NCBI RefSeq assembly: GCF_009870125.1 | Contig: NC_046683.1 | Location: forward strand, 12,781,001-12,845,000 | Reading direction: 5' to 3' | Source of the DNA: Drosophila pseudoobscura | Taxonomy: Eukaryota > Arthropoda > Insecta > Diptera > Drosophilidae | DNA: 64,000 nt | Part shown: in pieces, positions 1 through 11,253 of the stretch | How positions within the stretch are numbered: position 1 is the stretch's first letter | Layout: each line of letters starts with the position of its first letter | Made by a program: the position numbers and the translations under genes | The notes under the pieces: model-generated | The model's database searches: none | The model's input: the letters and a program-made list of their open reading frames with translations, nothing else | What the model was told of the DNA's origin: nothing

Positions 1-47
1 AGCCCCAGCGCTGGAATGGAGTGGCAGTGGCGCGTGAAAGCAGTCGA

Positions 48-150
48 AACCACCACACCAGCAGCCGCACCACCACCACCACTACAGCCACTGCCACTGC
101 CAATGCCACCAGCGCCGGCACCACCACCAGCACCATCATCATCATCGTTG
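48..150. repeat. ACC/CAC-rich trinucleotide array
   Basis: An imperfect run of ACC, CCA and CAT triplets. All three frames give low-complexity Pro/Thr/His translations. It lies more than 1 kb upstream of the harmonin-like gene and shows no splice or start context. I read it as simple-sequence DNA rather than coding. Confidence 0.6.
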
Positions 151-1207
151 TCGATGCGTGTGACCCAATTTTCGGGGGGAATTTCGATTGCAAGTTCAAG
201 TTTTGCTCACTTTGCATTCGGCTCTCCTCCATTCTGCGGCTCTGCGGCTCTTCCCTCTCCCCTCTATTCTCCTTCTCTGCTTCACTTCTGGCATCACTTG
301 TCAGGCGTTGCACGTCGCCAATCGAGGAGGGGGAAAGAGGTGGAAGAAGGAGGGGAGAGCCACAGCCACAGCCACAGCCACTCCCCTTTCCAATCACTTT
401 CTTTAGCTTTCGCATGGAACACGCCAAAACGTTTCCATCGGAAATGGAAGTGCTTTCCAAGTGCGTAACCGATTGGTAACCTGTTATCGATTGATGCTCC
501 GATAAATGCAGATGGGATATTTATTGAAAATAATATGAATTGGTATGGTATGGTACGATGCTGCTTGATTGATCTGCTATGGGGAAAATATCCCAAACGT
601 ACGGTTCTCAAGATCACAGAAGAGTAATGCTTTGACACCAGGAAAATGGAATAGAACCAATACAAGCCGGTTTTTAATGTCACCACGATCCACACCAGAA
701 CTGTTTTTCCTTCATCTTGGAAGCCCATTCCATGGACTCCACCGAGAAGAGTGTTAGATCAGGGATACAGATATCCATTCACATTCCGTTCAACAAAAGT
801 GATTGAAACAGTGTTGAAACAAAAGTGTTGTACAGTCGATTGATCACAGAGTTTTGAGAGATGACACTACTCGCTTATGGGACACCAGGTGTTGGGGGAG
901 CTCAAGGCGTGAGAATGCGATGCGTGGGCTTGCTAAGACCTTGCTCGTGCAGATGGAGCGCCGAGGGACCTTTGAGCTTTGGTCACATTGTTTTCGAGGA
1001 CTATTTGAGAAAAGAAAAAAAATACTCTAACCATTAGTCCAGATCAGGTCTTATGTTCAGCAAATAAAGCGATTCCTCTCTGAAATCGCCCCTGGGCTAC
1101 TCGTAAATGAAATGGTCTGATGCCTTAGCCGCATCTACAAGTACCTGTCCTTTTGAATCGTTCGAACGAACCTAAAGCCTCCCGGGTCTTTGTTCTCTTC
1201 CCTGCAG
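151..1207. other. Noncoding 5' flank of the harmonin-like gene
   Basis: No gene can be supported here. The stretch holds short CCACAG repeats (about 360-380), AT-rich DNA, and a pyrimidine tract ending in CTGCAG at about 1190-1207 that would serve as an acceptor for the first visible coding exon. If that acceptor is used, a 5' leader exon, and possibly more N-terminal coding sequence, lies upstream of or within this stretch. I could not locate it. Confidence 0.4.
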
Positions 1208-1239
1208 CAGCCTGCCCTGAACCAGAACTGTCGACAGTG

Positions 1240-4200
1240 ATGACGATGACAGCAACTTCGGCCTCGATATCGACATCGGCCTCGGCATCGACGGACTGCA
1301 GCAGCAGCATGCAGGGATCCACAACCAGTTCGGCGTCCAGCGATGTGATGACCCTGACAACGACGGCCGCCTCCTCGTGGTGCGCCATCCCGACGAGCTC
1401 CAGGCTGCGGGTGCTGCGGCTGGTGCGTCCGCATCAGCGCCGCCTCCTGGCTGGTGGCCCGGAGCGTGCCAGCACGTACGGCTTTGCGGTGCGTGGCGGC
1501 CGGGAGCACGGAACCGGGTTCTTTGTCTCCCATGTGGAGCACGGCGGCGAGGCGCAGCTAAAGGGATTGCGGGTAAGTGAGGGGTGACTTTTCCGACAGC
1601 TCTTCTGTGTTTCACGGTTCTCTTTCGCGATTCCCCCTGCAGATTGGTGACCAGATCTTGCGGATCAATGGCTTTCGGCTGGACGATGCCGTGCACAAGG
1701 AGTTCATCCAGCTAGTGGGCAGCCAGGATCGGGTCACGCTCAAAGTGCGGGGCGTCGGAATGCTGCCAGTCAGGGAGTAAGTCAAAAATGATCCCAGATC
1801 TCTAAGGATTAATCCCTAACCGATCTAACCCATCCCCGAATAGCCAGCCCGAGGAGCGTCTGTCGTGGAGCGTGGTGAAGCTGCCCAGCGTCAGTGGTAC
1901 GCCCTCGGAGAGCTCCTTCAAGACGGACCGAAGGAGCGCCAGCCGCGACATAAGCGTGGTGCTGCATGTGGCACCGCGCACCAAACTGGGCCTGGGCATC
2001 TGCAAGGGGCCGGAGTGGAAGCCGGGCATCTTTGTGCAGTTCACCAAGGAGCGGAGTGTGGCGCGAGAGGCCGGCCTGAGGCCCGGCGACCAGATCCTCA
2101 GCGTGAACAGCATCGACTTCTCCGACGTGCTCTTCAGCGAGGCGGTGGCCGTGATGAAGAGCTCCAGCAAGCTGGATATGGTGGTGCGCACCGCCGCCGG
2201 CTGTGACCTCTTTCCGGGCGAATCGAGCGGATACAACAGCTCCGCCAGCTCGGTGACCGGGGATCAGAGTCCCTGCTGGGCCGATGCTAAGTCCAAGCGG
2301 CTAACAGCTGTGCGTGAGGAGGCGGTTCCTGGCGGTGGCTCAGGTTCCTGGTCGCTGGCTCAAATCCAGGGCAAGCAGCTGAACAAGACAATCATCAAGC
2401 TGTCCGAGAATGGCACCTCCATCAACAATACGTTCATAGCCAGCCACTCTAGTTCCAGTTCCAGTTCGGCAACGGACAAGGTACAGTCCCGCACAGTACC
2501 ACCACACAGCAGCAGCACCACCATGAAACGTAGTAGTCACCTGAGGACACCAGCAACAGCTGGAGCTGCAGCTGGAGGAGGATGTGCACCTATTCCACCC
2601 CCGCCAAAAGCAGGAATGAGCGAAGGTGGCGGACCAGGCGCCAGCGAAGGGGGTGCTGGGGGTAGCAGCCTCTCCAGTGCCATAACCGAGGAGCTCAAGA
2701 AGCGCAAAGAGGTGAGACTTGTGCCCATCAGGTAGGCGATTGCCAGGCCACTAATTCCAGAAACTATTCCAGAAGCAGCAGCAGCAACGCAACAATCGAG
2801 AATTAAATGGAAATGCAGATCGCCATCAGATCGCTCACAATGACAGCAGCCACCGCAACAGCAGCAGCAACAGCAACAGCTGTATTGGCAGCCATGCAGT
2901 TGCCCAAGTGTCGCACAGACAGCGGGGCAATGCAGGAGGAGGAGGAGCAGCAGCAGCAGGTGGAACAGCGAATGGAGGCGATCAGCACACAGCGCTGATG
3001 GATGAATTCAAGCGAGCGCACCAGCGCATGTTCAGGAACGGGTTCCATGAGAGCGAGCACAAGGTGAGCCAGCCAGCAGCTCCCAGCAGCCAGCAGCATC
3101 ATCATCATCATTATCATCATCATCACCAGCTACTTGTAAAGGTCAAGCGAGCCTCTTGGGCTGCACTGCACTTGTTGTTGGCCAGTTGAGCCCCCCACTA
3201 CCCTGGCCCCCCAGCCATTGTATGTAGTATTGTTGTAGATGTTACCTAATCAAACTGTTGGCCAATTGCTGTTTGGTGGAGAGCGGAGACGCGAGACGCA
3301 GCATGCCTCGAAGGGCTATCAACGCTTCGATTGTGGAGTGGCGTTCCCCATTCCATCGTGGCCAAGTGGAGCGCAGATAGCACTAAAACCAGAGGGGGGG
3401 AGCTGAACGTCTCTGTGGGGATCTCTGTCGGACTAATTGTTCGATCAATTGCCGATTATGCCGATTAATTATGCTTTCAAGTAGTGTAGTGCAGGAAGCA
3501 GCTTTCGCAGCAGTCGATCGATGAGTGGTCGACCGACTCATAGAAATTGAGCAATAAATACTCCCCCGATGACAGTTGAATTGTTACCGATGTTAGCGAC
3601 ACTCTTTAACAAAAAATCAATCTCAACGGTCATCGTGGCACACGGGCATGACTCACGCCACTCGGGGAGGGGCACGGGGCAAAATGTTGACTGAAGGAAC
3701 CAAAACAAAAGGCAGGCAAACAAATGGCCCAAAAGCAAATAGAGGCGGGTACCGAGAGAGAGTGTGCAGAGCAGAGTTAGGGGACGGGGCGGGGCAGTGG
3801 CGCGGGGCAATGATTGTGATTCTGATTGTGAGTACTCCTCCTCAATGGTTTTATCTAATCGGGGGGCGCCGACGCGATGAGCGAACTGCGTCGCCAAAGA
3901 GCGCCCAGAGTCAGAGCCAGGTCGGGAGGCATCGGACAGCGGGCGCCCAGTCTTGCTGCCAGCTAGCAGCCGAACAGATTGATTGTGGCCCAAAGAGAAA
4001 TGAGTAGTCTGCTACGTGTGAAGAACGGAGCGGGGCAAGCGGAGGGCAGCAATATGCCAACCATGCGACCCGTGACCATCGGTCGACCTCTGGTAACCAT
4101 GTCCACCTATCAGGTACCTTTTGTGCTGCTGCTGATGATGATGATGATCCCAGCCTGTGGCTGGGGGAGAGAGTTCCGCTCACCCACCATCTAATGGAAT

Positions 4201-5012
4201 TTGCTAATGCTTTTACTCTCACTCTTTGCAGGAGCGCGGGGAGACACTGAAGCGCACCTCGATAATGCCAGACGATAGCTGCTATCGGAACATTACCACC
4301 AGCAACAGCAACAGCAACAGCAATGGCAATGGCAACATCAACAGCCGCACAACGCCACAGAATTCCAGTCAGAGTAGTGCCAGTGCTACGAACACGAATG
4401 GTGGAGCGGCCAGCAATGGAACGCCGGAACTTCCGCCACCGGTAAGCCATATTAACCCAGGTCTCCAGCCTGTACTGGCTTCCATTCCTCATCCGTCGCT
4501 AATAACCCACTCTCTGTCCCTTGCAGCCGCCGCAATTTGCCAATCCACAGCCTAGACCACAAATGCTGAGGCTAAGCAATGAAAATGGAAACGGTGTTGG
4601 AAACGGAGCTGCAAACGGAAATGGCTTGGTATCCAAAATCAAACAGCCCATGTCACCGATGCGCAGTGCTAGCATCAGTGTGGGCGGCTTTCGACCGCCG
4701 GCCACACCACAGCCCGACTACGATGCCGTCCAGCTGCGCAGCAATCATGGAACCATATCATCCCCAACAGAAACATCCCCAGCAACAGCAGCAGCATCAA
4801 TGCAGCAGCAGCAGCAGCGACGAACCCTACGTCTGGGCACAGTGACCATCGGGGAGTACGGCGAGCAGCGAACCAAGCGGGAGACACTGAGGAAGGTGAA
4901 CGGCGGCAACGCGACCACGCTCAGCTCCAATGGGATACTGAAGAACGGTTCGAATCGGAGCAGCGCCAGCTTCAGTCAGCACGGGGAGAAGACCATCAAG
5001 TTTGGCAACTGA
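1240..5012 (+). CDS. CG5921: Harmonin-like (USH1C family) two-PDZ scaffold protein
   Basis: Proposed coding exons: 1240-1572, 1643-1776, 1844-2711, 2773-3063, about 3970-4113, 4232-4441 and 4527-5012, about 821 aa. PDZ1 covers about residues 65-155 (carboxylate-loop region YGFAVRGG, then GDQILRINGF) and PDZ2 about residues 185-265 (LGLGICKG, then GDQILSVNSIDF). A conserved DEFKRAHQRMF segment follows, then a long Asn-, Gly- and Gln-rich tail. The order and PDZ sequences match harmonin, which in vertebrates clusters Usher cadherins and myosin VIIa at actin protrusions; the fly protein is CG5921. The vertebrate N-terminal helical domain and third PDZ are not visible. The start is the first in-frame ATG after a likely acceptor, so a further 5' coding exon is possible. 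The acceptor near 3969 is weak and chosen for frame. Polyadenylation signals follow at 5267 and about 5311. Confidence 0.85.
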
Positions 5013-6533
5013 TTCGCCGTACGCAGATCCGCGGCATCGCAGCGTAATTCCATCAATAATTTGTGCAATATGCTCGACGTGGGTTGGGCGGAGAGGAATT
5101 CGAGGAGAGTACAAAATTGGACATGCAGAGCATTCCCATATGCACTTATACACATATTACATGTCTTTTTTTTATAATAATAATAGGAGCTTTTTTTTTG
5201 CGATTTGTTGAGCTTTCGAAACGGAAAAGATGTACGATTAGTTTTTATTATTTAATGTACTCTGTAAATAAATATTCCACGTACGCGTGTGTGCGAAACG
5301 AAGGCTTCCAATAAAACTGAACGCATACATTGATATAATAGATAATAGATACACTATAGACGTATTCGTTTAAATAAATGTGCTCAGATGTATATATATA
5401 GACAATGGCAGCACACATCCCACAACCGATAAGGGCACTGAAAAATGCCTCAACGCTTGCGTCAGACACCCGCAAATCCCAATTACATTTCGAGCCATAA
5501 AGATATCGGTCCGTTCACTGTCTACTGTTCTGTCAATTGGTATCCCGACAATTGGTTGCTTGATATATCGATTTATGAGACATAAATCTTGGCCTCTGCA
5601 GTGGGAAACCCTAATTAGACAGGCCAGCACTGACACGCCAAAATGTCTGGTAACTCTTGGCGTGGGAAAAGGGTCAAGGCATACTCTTTCGACTATGCAA
5701 TATCTACATGGGTTTCTATGCGAAAATCATGCGAAATGCCTTCATGTACGTTCAATTGCAGTTTTCAGTACCGCAAGAACATCTTGGACAATTGGTAATG
5801 GATCCAAGTACAAGGTTCACTAGGTTCCCTTTACAGAAAATAATCGTATTTGCACCCATTGGTTCTATGGTCACTATATGATATAGTGATCTCATTGAAG
5901 GCAACTACTTGGAAGTTGTTGACCGATCATTTAATCTGTGAACTTGGGAGTATCCATCAATTTCTGCACAGCAGATACCGATCTACGTGAAAGAACTGAA
6001 CTATTTCTCGATCTGTATCTCGCTCTTCCGGTGATTGTGCCATAGACCAAAGCCAAAAGAAGGACAAGCATTACATATTTGAATCCCAAGTCCTCAAGGT
6101 CTAACGCCCTGAATCATCCCCACCTGGAGAAGACAATTTAAGGATCAATTAGGTATACAATTTATGAAGTCGAGCTTCAGTAGTAGCTATAGTTCTCTTA
6201 ATCTTAAGTCGGCCTATAGTTTCATACACAAAGTTATCTTTATATAAGTTATAAGAAGCTGAGTTACATATTTTATACGTTTTGGAAAACAAAGCCGAAA
6301 TAGATGCTGGGAAAAATTAAATTATTTGAAAGCCAAACGGAAGCGGTTGCCTAAAACCCCACACCGATACTTCGTTCTTCTAGTGCCCAGTAGGCTATCT
6401 CTCGATGTTAACAAAACTCTGTTCATCGATTACAAGGCAGAGCTGGAAATCCCTCAGTCAAAACAGAAAACAGCAACGTGCTAGTAGTATTTCGGAAACA
6501 ATGAAAACTCCAGAAAAATAAGGAAAACAACAA
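5013..6533. other. 3' UTR and intergenic DNA
   Basis: The first 300 bp are the 3' UTR of the harmonin-like gene, with AATAAA at 5267-5272 and a second AATAAA near 5311. The rest is AT-rich. An open frame runs on the + strand through about 5380-5820, but its translation has no recognisable domain and no coding-like composition. I see no gene. Confidence 0.5.
5267..5272 (+). terminator. Polyadenylation signal AATAAA
   Basis: Canonical hexamer 255 bp after the stop of the harmonin-like gene, in AT-rich DNA. A second copy about 45 bp further on may be an alternative. Confidence 0.55.
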
Positions 6534-7082
6534 ATGTCGTCTGTGTTCGATTTGTGTTGGAGCGAACTGCTCCGTGAGGCAGTTACCTCGATGTGCACCA
6601 TCGCCATCATAGCCATTATTTTCGGGATGGCTTATTTGTTCTTTATGCAGACGCGATTCAAGCTGGACACCGCCACCTTTGACGAGAAGGACTACAGCAT
6701 ACAGTTGGAGCCGATAAGTGGACTCCTTCTGACTAAAGAGCAGCTTGCAGAATATAATTGCAACAATGGGACTCTCAGATATCTGGTTGCATTGCGGAAC
6801 GTTATCTACGATGTGTCGAATTTGTTTGAAGACTTTGGTCCGAAGGGAAAGTACGCCAAGTGGTCGGGCCAAGAGCTGACAGAATTGATCAAGGCTGAAG
6901 CGATACTCAAAAAGAGGAATTGTGAGAAGTATATTCAGAAATGGAACCAAATTCTGAATAATAGCTTCTTTATAGCCGGTGAGCTCATCGTCAACGCAGA
7001 TCCCGAACAGGAAGCTGAAGAGGATGACATTTTCGATCCCTTCGAGGGGTGCTGGGACCATAATTCCCAACTATTAATTTGA
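6534..7082 (+). CDS. Membrane-anchored cytochrome b5-like (MAPR/PGRMC family) protein
   Basis: A single-exon protein of 182 aa starting at ATG 6534, preceded by CAACAA, a good fly start context. Residues about 19-37 form one hydrophobic segment (CTIAIIAIIFGMAYLFF). From about residue 60 the pattern LTKEQLAEYN, LVALRNVIYDVS, FGPKGKYAKWSGQELT matches the membrane-associated progesterone receptor/neudesin branch of the cytochrome b5-like fold, which binds heme at membranes and partners P450s in vertebrates. The Tyr of GKYAKW lies where PGRMC1 has its heme-ligand Tyr. The usual upstream Tyr of that loop is Phe here. The C-terminus is acidic (EQEAEEDD). Being intronless and fairly diverged, it may be an old retrocopy of the main fly MAPR gene. 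Function is inferred from the fold only. Confidence 0.75.
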   Translation: MSSVFDLCWSELLREAVTSMCTIAIIAIIFGMAYLFFMQTRFKLDTATFDEKDYSIQLEPISGLLLTKEQLAEYNCNNGTLRYLVALRNVIYDVSNLFEDFGPKGKYAKWSGQELTELIKAEAILKKRNCEKYIQKWNQILNNSFFIAGELIVNADPEQEAEEDDIFDPFEGCWDHNSQLLI

Positions 7083-9126
7083 GCGCTTTCTCTCAATCAA
7101 TCTCAATTTCTCACAGGACCATCAAAATCCAGACCAAACTGACACTTAATACAACCTAAAATATTGTATAAACTTAACTATCTCCAACATTCTTTATCAA
7201 ATGTATACATCTGAATACTAATGCTCTTCTTGATTCTAATGCTAATACTATGATTGTTGCTTCTTTTAACCTTTGTAGCTGTTTATATTTATACCCGGTA
7301 CCCAAAGAGTGGATGTGGGTGTGTGTAACGGCCAGAAGAAAGCGTATAGGGGTATATTCTTGATCAGCATCGATATTGATATAGCCATGTCTGTTTGTCC
7401 GTCCGTCCGTTTCGATGAGCCCCTAAATATAAGAAACTATAAGAGATAGAGCAGCCAAATTTTGTATCCCGATTCGCTTTTACCGTTTGCCTGCCTTCTT
7501 TCCCATTATTATAGGGCTTAGAGGACCTGGTGGAAATGACGTTCTTGACAGATTCTATTGATGAATTGCTTGACAGTTCAGGTTCCATGATAAAGAAATA
7601 AGAGACGTTGCTATTCCAGTCCTATCCAATGAGAAAAGGACATTATTGCAATGGCTCAAGCAGTATTACAAGACAATTACCACTTGGACGATATATATAT
7701 ATGTATATGTATGCATGTATGCATGTACACCAACAGCTCTCCCAGCTGAGGGATCCGCTTCTGATTGGTACATAATTATGACACCGCAACAGCAACATTG
7801 TACCATAAACGACAATGCCTCAAAATGTTTTCGTTTTTAATTGATGAAAGGAAAGGTGGGCGTTGGCGGGTGGACTGTGGCGGCATGTAATGGATTGTGA
7901 CTGCAGCTAGTTGCACAAACTCGGTCGGCCGATTGACCAACTAACTGAGTAAACGAACACCGATCGGTTTCCTTCCTCATTGTTGCGCCAGAGAGGGGCA
8001 CGCGATGCCAGCTGCTGTGTACTGTGGACGGCAACAAGTTGCCGGATTGGCTTTGGTTTCAGCTGAAGCTGCTGTTGCTATCGTATTACTGTTGTTGGCA
8101 ATACCCTCTTAAAGTGCCTTTTGATGTTTGCAGAGCAGAGAAGTCGATCTACTCCAGATCAGCAGATCAATTGCCGAGTAGGTATACCCTCTACGAGGGT
8201 ATCAAAAGCTTCGAATCCCTCTTGTCGCTGCTTTCTGAGACTGCTTTGGTCGTTAATATTACGGCCGATACTCTACGGAGAGGTGCTTTTGACTCGATGG
8301 GTCAACTGGAGCTCGTTTTCAATTGGTTTTGGGTTACGTGAGATTGGGATAGGTTAGTTAAACGATCAGTCAAGACCAGTTCGAATAGGGAAAAGCAGGA
8401 ATAGGGAAACTCAAGCTCTGCATGAGTTTGAGTAGAACTTTGGCTAAGATAGGGCAGATTATATAGGTAAGGATGGGCTACAATGTGCTAGGATAAAGAA
8501 AAGTGTGCAAATATCGGGAAGGATGGTAAATATTTTGACTATTTTGTCCGTCTGTCTAATGCTATCTTGATAGGTTGGGACTGTGCTCGTCTTAAATTCG
8601 GATACCTTGACTGTAGTTTGAGGCTTCTTTGGTACCAGAGGTTTCCTGCGGGGAAACAGTAGAGTAAGTGGCATGATTGCATGACATAAGACCTGATCAG
8701 GCATTGCAGCTCGTTCACAATATGGAATTCAAGGGAAACCCGATCTATACATTGACAGCTGTAATGGGCTCCCTGCGACCGTTCTTATTCGACAGACATC
8801 TCCTTGCGCAAATGGCTTGTACTAAATTTTACTTAGATTGGATTGTATTGTATTGCATTACTGTAGCGGCTACCGCTGTCGTTTACACAAGCACTGAAAT
8901 TATCACCCGGCACACACGCTCGCTCAGAGTCCAAGCCCCGACTCGTAGACGGGTTAAACCAATAAAATCGTTGCGCAGACGCGGCGATTCAGTTGAAATT
9001 TGGACTTGGCCGCGCACAGACAGCGACTGGCCAAAAGCGGACACAGCCCGAAAGTTAGCGACATTTTCACATCACTTCAGTTTACTTCAGAGCTTCGGTT
9101 TCGTAAGAGTCCACACAGGTTTCGCA
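7083..9126. other. Intergenic DNA with transposon remnants
   Basis: No gene can be supported. It contains a mini-me-like fragment (separate entry), an AT-rich (TATG/CATG)n stretch at about 7690-7730, a 7-bp inverted repeat ATACCCT/AGGGTAT at 8184-8202 of the type found at the ends of degenerate fly repeats, and the upstream region of the secreted-protein gene. ATTCAGTTG at about 8988-8996 resembles an initiator and could be that gene's start site. Confidence 0.45.
7285..7470 (+). mobile_element. Degenerate mini-me-like element fragment
   Basis: The sequence reads in order: TATACCCGGTACCC, a GTGTGTAACGGCCAGAAGAAAGCG segment (written here only as its class marker), GGTATATTCTTGATCAGCATCGAT, GATATAGCCATGTC, then a GTCY run TGTTTGTCCGTCCGTCCG. 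This order (TATACCCGGTAC end, TTGATCAG core, ATAGCCATGTC, GTCY microsatellite) is the established signature of the short non-autonomous mini-me elements of dipterans. It has no coding capacity, and its limits are approximate. Confidence 0.65.
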
Positions 9127-10169
9127 ATGATGACGACAACGACAGTGATGAGGCTTCCGCTGCAACTGCTGATGATGCTGCTGCTGCTCCTCCACTGCAC
9201 TCGCGGCACACCTATAGCGCCCACAACCCAAGACGGAGCCACGCCCATCGATGCCAGAGTGTCGGCGGAAGAGTTTGGGGCCCTCGACGCATTTGCTGAG
9301 GCGGAGTCCACACATTCAGCGGTCAGTGAGGCGACGACCGGTTTCAAAGTGAGTATCGGTAGCATTCAAAACTCCTGGAGTTGGAGCTACAACTGCTTAC
9401 CGGATCCTTGCAGATCCCGCTACTGTCCAAGCCGGCCCAGACAGCGGAGTCGGTGAACCTCGAGCAGGAGGCCATACAATCCAAGGTGCTCAGCGCCTAC
9501 GAGAACAGCCACAAGAAGGTGGCCGAGCTTTCTCAGGTGGGTAATGCTTCACTTTAGTACTGGAGGCGATTATACGTATTTTTGTTTGTAGCCCGTTCCC
9601 ATCTTGGATACCATCAGCGAGCACGAGAAGTACGGCAACAGTGGTGACATGTTCGATGGCATCTCACGGACCATTGTCAATGGTTACGAGGCCTTTTCCA
9701 ATCTGCTCAACACCTTGATACAGGTGAGTGCTGTGCCGAAATTCACAGTTTGTTTGATTGTTTGTTCGCCCGTTGGTTCGCACATTACATTGCACAATAC
9801 GACGACAGCGTATGCAGCGACTGCTTTGGCCACTGATTTGTCCTATGCTTTGGACACTGCTTTGGTCTAAGCTTTTGTCACTGCTTTGGTCAGACCTCTG
9901 TCCACTGCTTTGTCCTTAGGATTTGGTCTCTTATTGGACACTGCTTTGACAGTTGCTTTGTTTTGTCTGACAGTTATGCAAGCAGTCGTGCGTTGCCGGC
10001 AAATGCGATGTGTTCAAGGTCAGCTCCACGCTCACACTCATTCCCTAACTCTTTTCTCTCTCTCTCTCTCTCTCTCTTTGTACAGAAACCCAAAGAGCTG
10101 GCTCGCAGCGTCTCCAAGGGCATCACCGATCAGCTAGACATCATCGGAGGCAAACTGGTAGGGCTCTGA
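9127..10169 (+). CDS. Small secreted protein of unknown function (4 exons)
   Basis: Exons 9127-9348, 9414-9536, 9592-9723 and 10086-10169 are all in phase 0 with good GT/AG borders and give about 186 aa. Tandem ATGs (9127, 9130) precede a clear signal peptide (LPLQLLMMLLLLLHCTRG, cleavage near residue 27). The mature part has no cysteines and is predicted helical and polar: a Glu/Ala-rich stretch, then PVPILDTISEHEKYG, an MFDGISRTIVNGYEAFSNLLNTL amphipathic segment (23 positions, only its outline given here) and ELARSVSKGITDQLDIIGG. I do not recognise the family. The third intron carries repeated ACTGCTTTGG units and a (CT)n acceptor tract. The last exon could alternatively splice at CTG|GTAGGG. 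The gene is convergent with Tsp3A downstream. Confidence 0.75.
9825..9965. repeat. Degenerate tandem ACTGCTTTGG repeat in intron 3
   Basis: Six spaced copies of a 10-14 bp unit, (C)ACTGCTTTG(G)(TC), are readable between about 9829 and 9960. The reverse complement is CCAAAGCAGT(G), the same core seen in other repeat-rich stretches of the window. Confidence 0.6.
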
Positions 10170-11253
10170 AGAGAAAGGGAGTTACATAACTCGTCATAGC
10201 AATGACCCTTGCAGAGGGGAGGGTGTTACAGATGTTTCCCAGATGTCGGACTTTCATAAATTACACGTATTTCTAATCGGAATACACAACCGATTCGATA
10301 TTGTCCGTCAGTCCGTCCAAATGCAACTTTTCGGAACTGTCGTGTATCGGTTGGCCATATCATACATGAATTATCGGTCTAATATAAATCTACATAATGA
10401 GAAGGGTCATGTATATCTGCAAGGGTCTCTAGCCTTTCTTTCTTGTTAATTGTTTTTTGTTTTGTATATAATTTAAATAAATACTTTAATTTATTTGTAA
10501 CTTATCGCGATAATATTGTATAATTGATTCTGTTTAGGAATGTACTGTTCGATATATAAATATATAAATAAAATAATCATAATCATAATATGGTTATTAT
10601 TTAACTAATTTTTCTGCTGCTTCTCTCCTCTCTTCTCCTTCTCCATCTTCCTCATGATCCTCCTACTCCACTTCCTCCTTTTGTTTTGCTTTTTGGGCAG
10701 TTTTTGTTGTTGTTTTTTTTTTGGCTCTTTGAATAGGCACTACAAATGTCCATTAAAATAGCGTAAACATAGATGTTACATATAGTAGATATATTGTTGT
10801 GTATAGTAGATATGTATGTGTATTGCTTTAGCCATCAGAGAGGCGGCCTACGAGTACGAGAGTGCTGCTTATGGAACACACTGTGTTTCTGGGTCCTGTG
10901 CTCGGATCATGGGCCTTACACTACTAGAGAGCACATCACAATATGGATACACCACTAACTAAACCGGTTTCGATATGTGTGAGTGTTTCTGTCGAGGATC
11001 TACGCCACGTCCTTCTAATGAAACCTAATGAACTTCGAATACGGTTTTCTCCTACAAATAACAAAGAACAAAAGAACACTACACATTTCTCATAAAATTA
11101 ATTTTTGGCACAATTCGCAGAATGATTTAAAAACTAAAGAGATTCAACAAACAAAAAAAAAACACAAAAAAATGCGGGATAGCTAGAGAAATGCCTGGGG
11201 TGAGACATTCATCCAAGTGGTGTTTGCATGTTGTCCCTCAGCTACAGACGGGT
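10170..11253. other. Convergent 3' flanks
   Basis: This lies between the stop of the secreted-protein gene (+) and the stop of Tsp3A (-). It is AT-rich. A weak GTCY-type stretch (GTCCGTCAGTCCGTCC, about 10302-10317) suggests another repeat remnant. TTTATT at about 10492-10497 could be the minus-strand polyadenylation signal of Tsp3A. No gene seen. Confidence 0.4.

Noticed and set aside
5380-5823. Open frame of about 147 codons on the + strand
   Set aside because: It lies in AT-rich intergenic DNA just past polyadenylation signals, with no domain, no codon bias and no splice structure.
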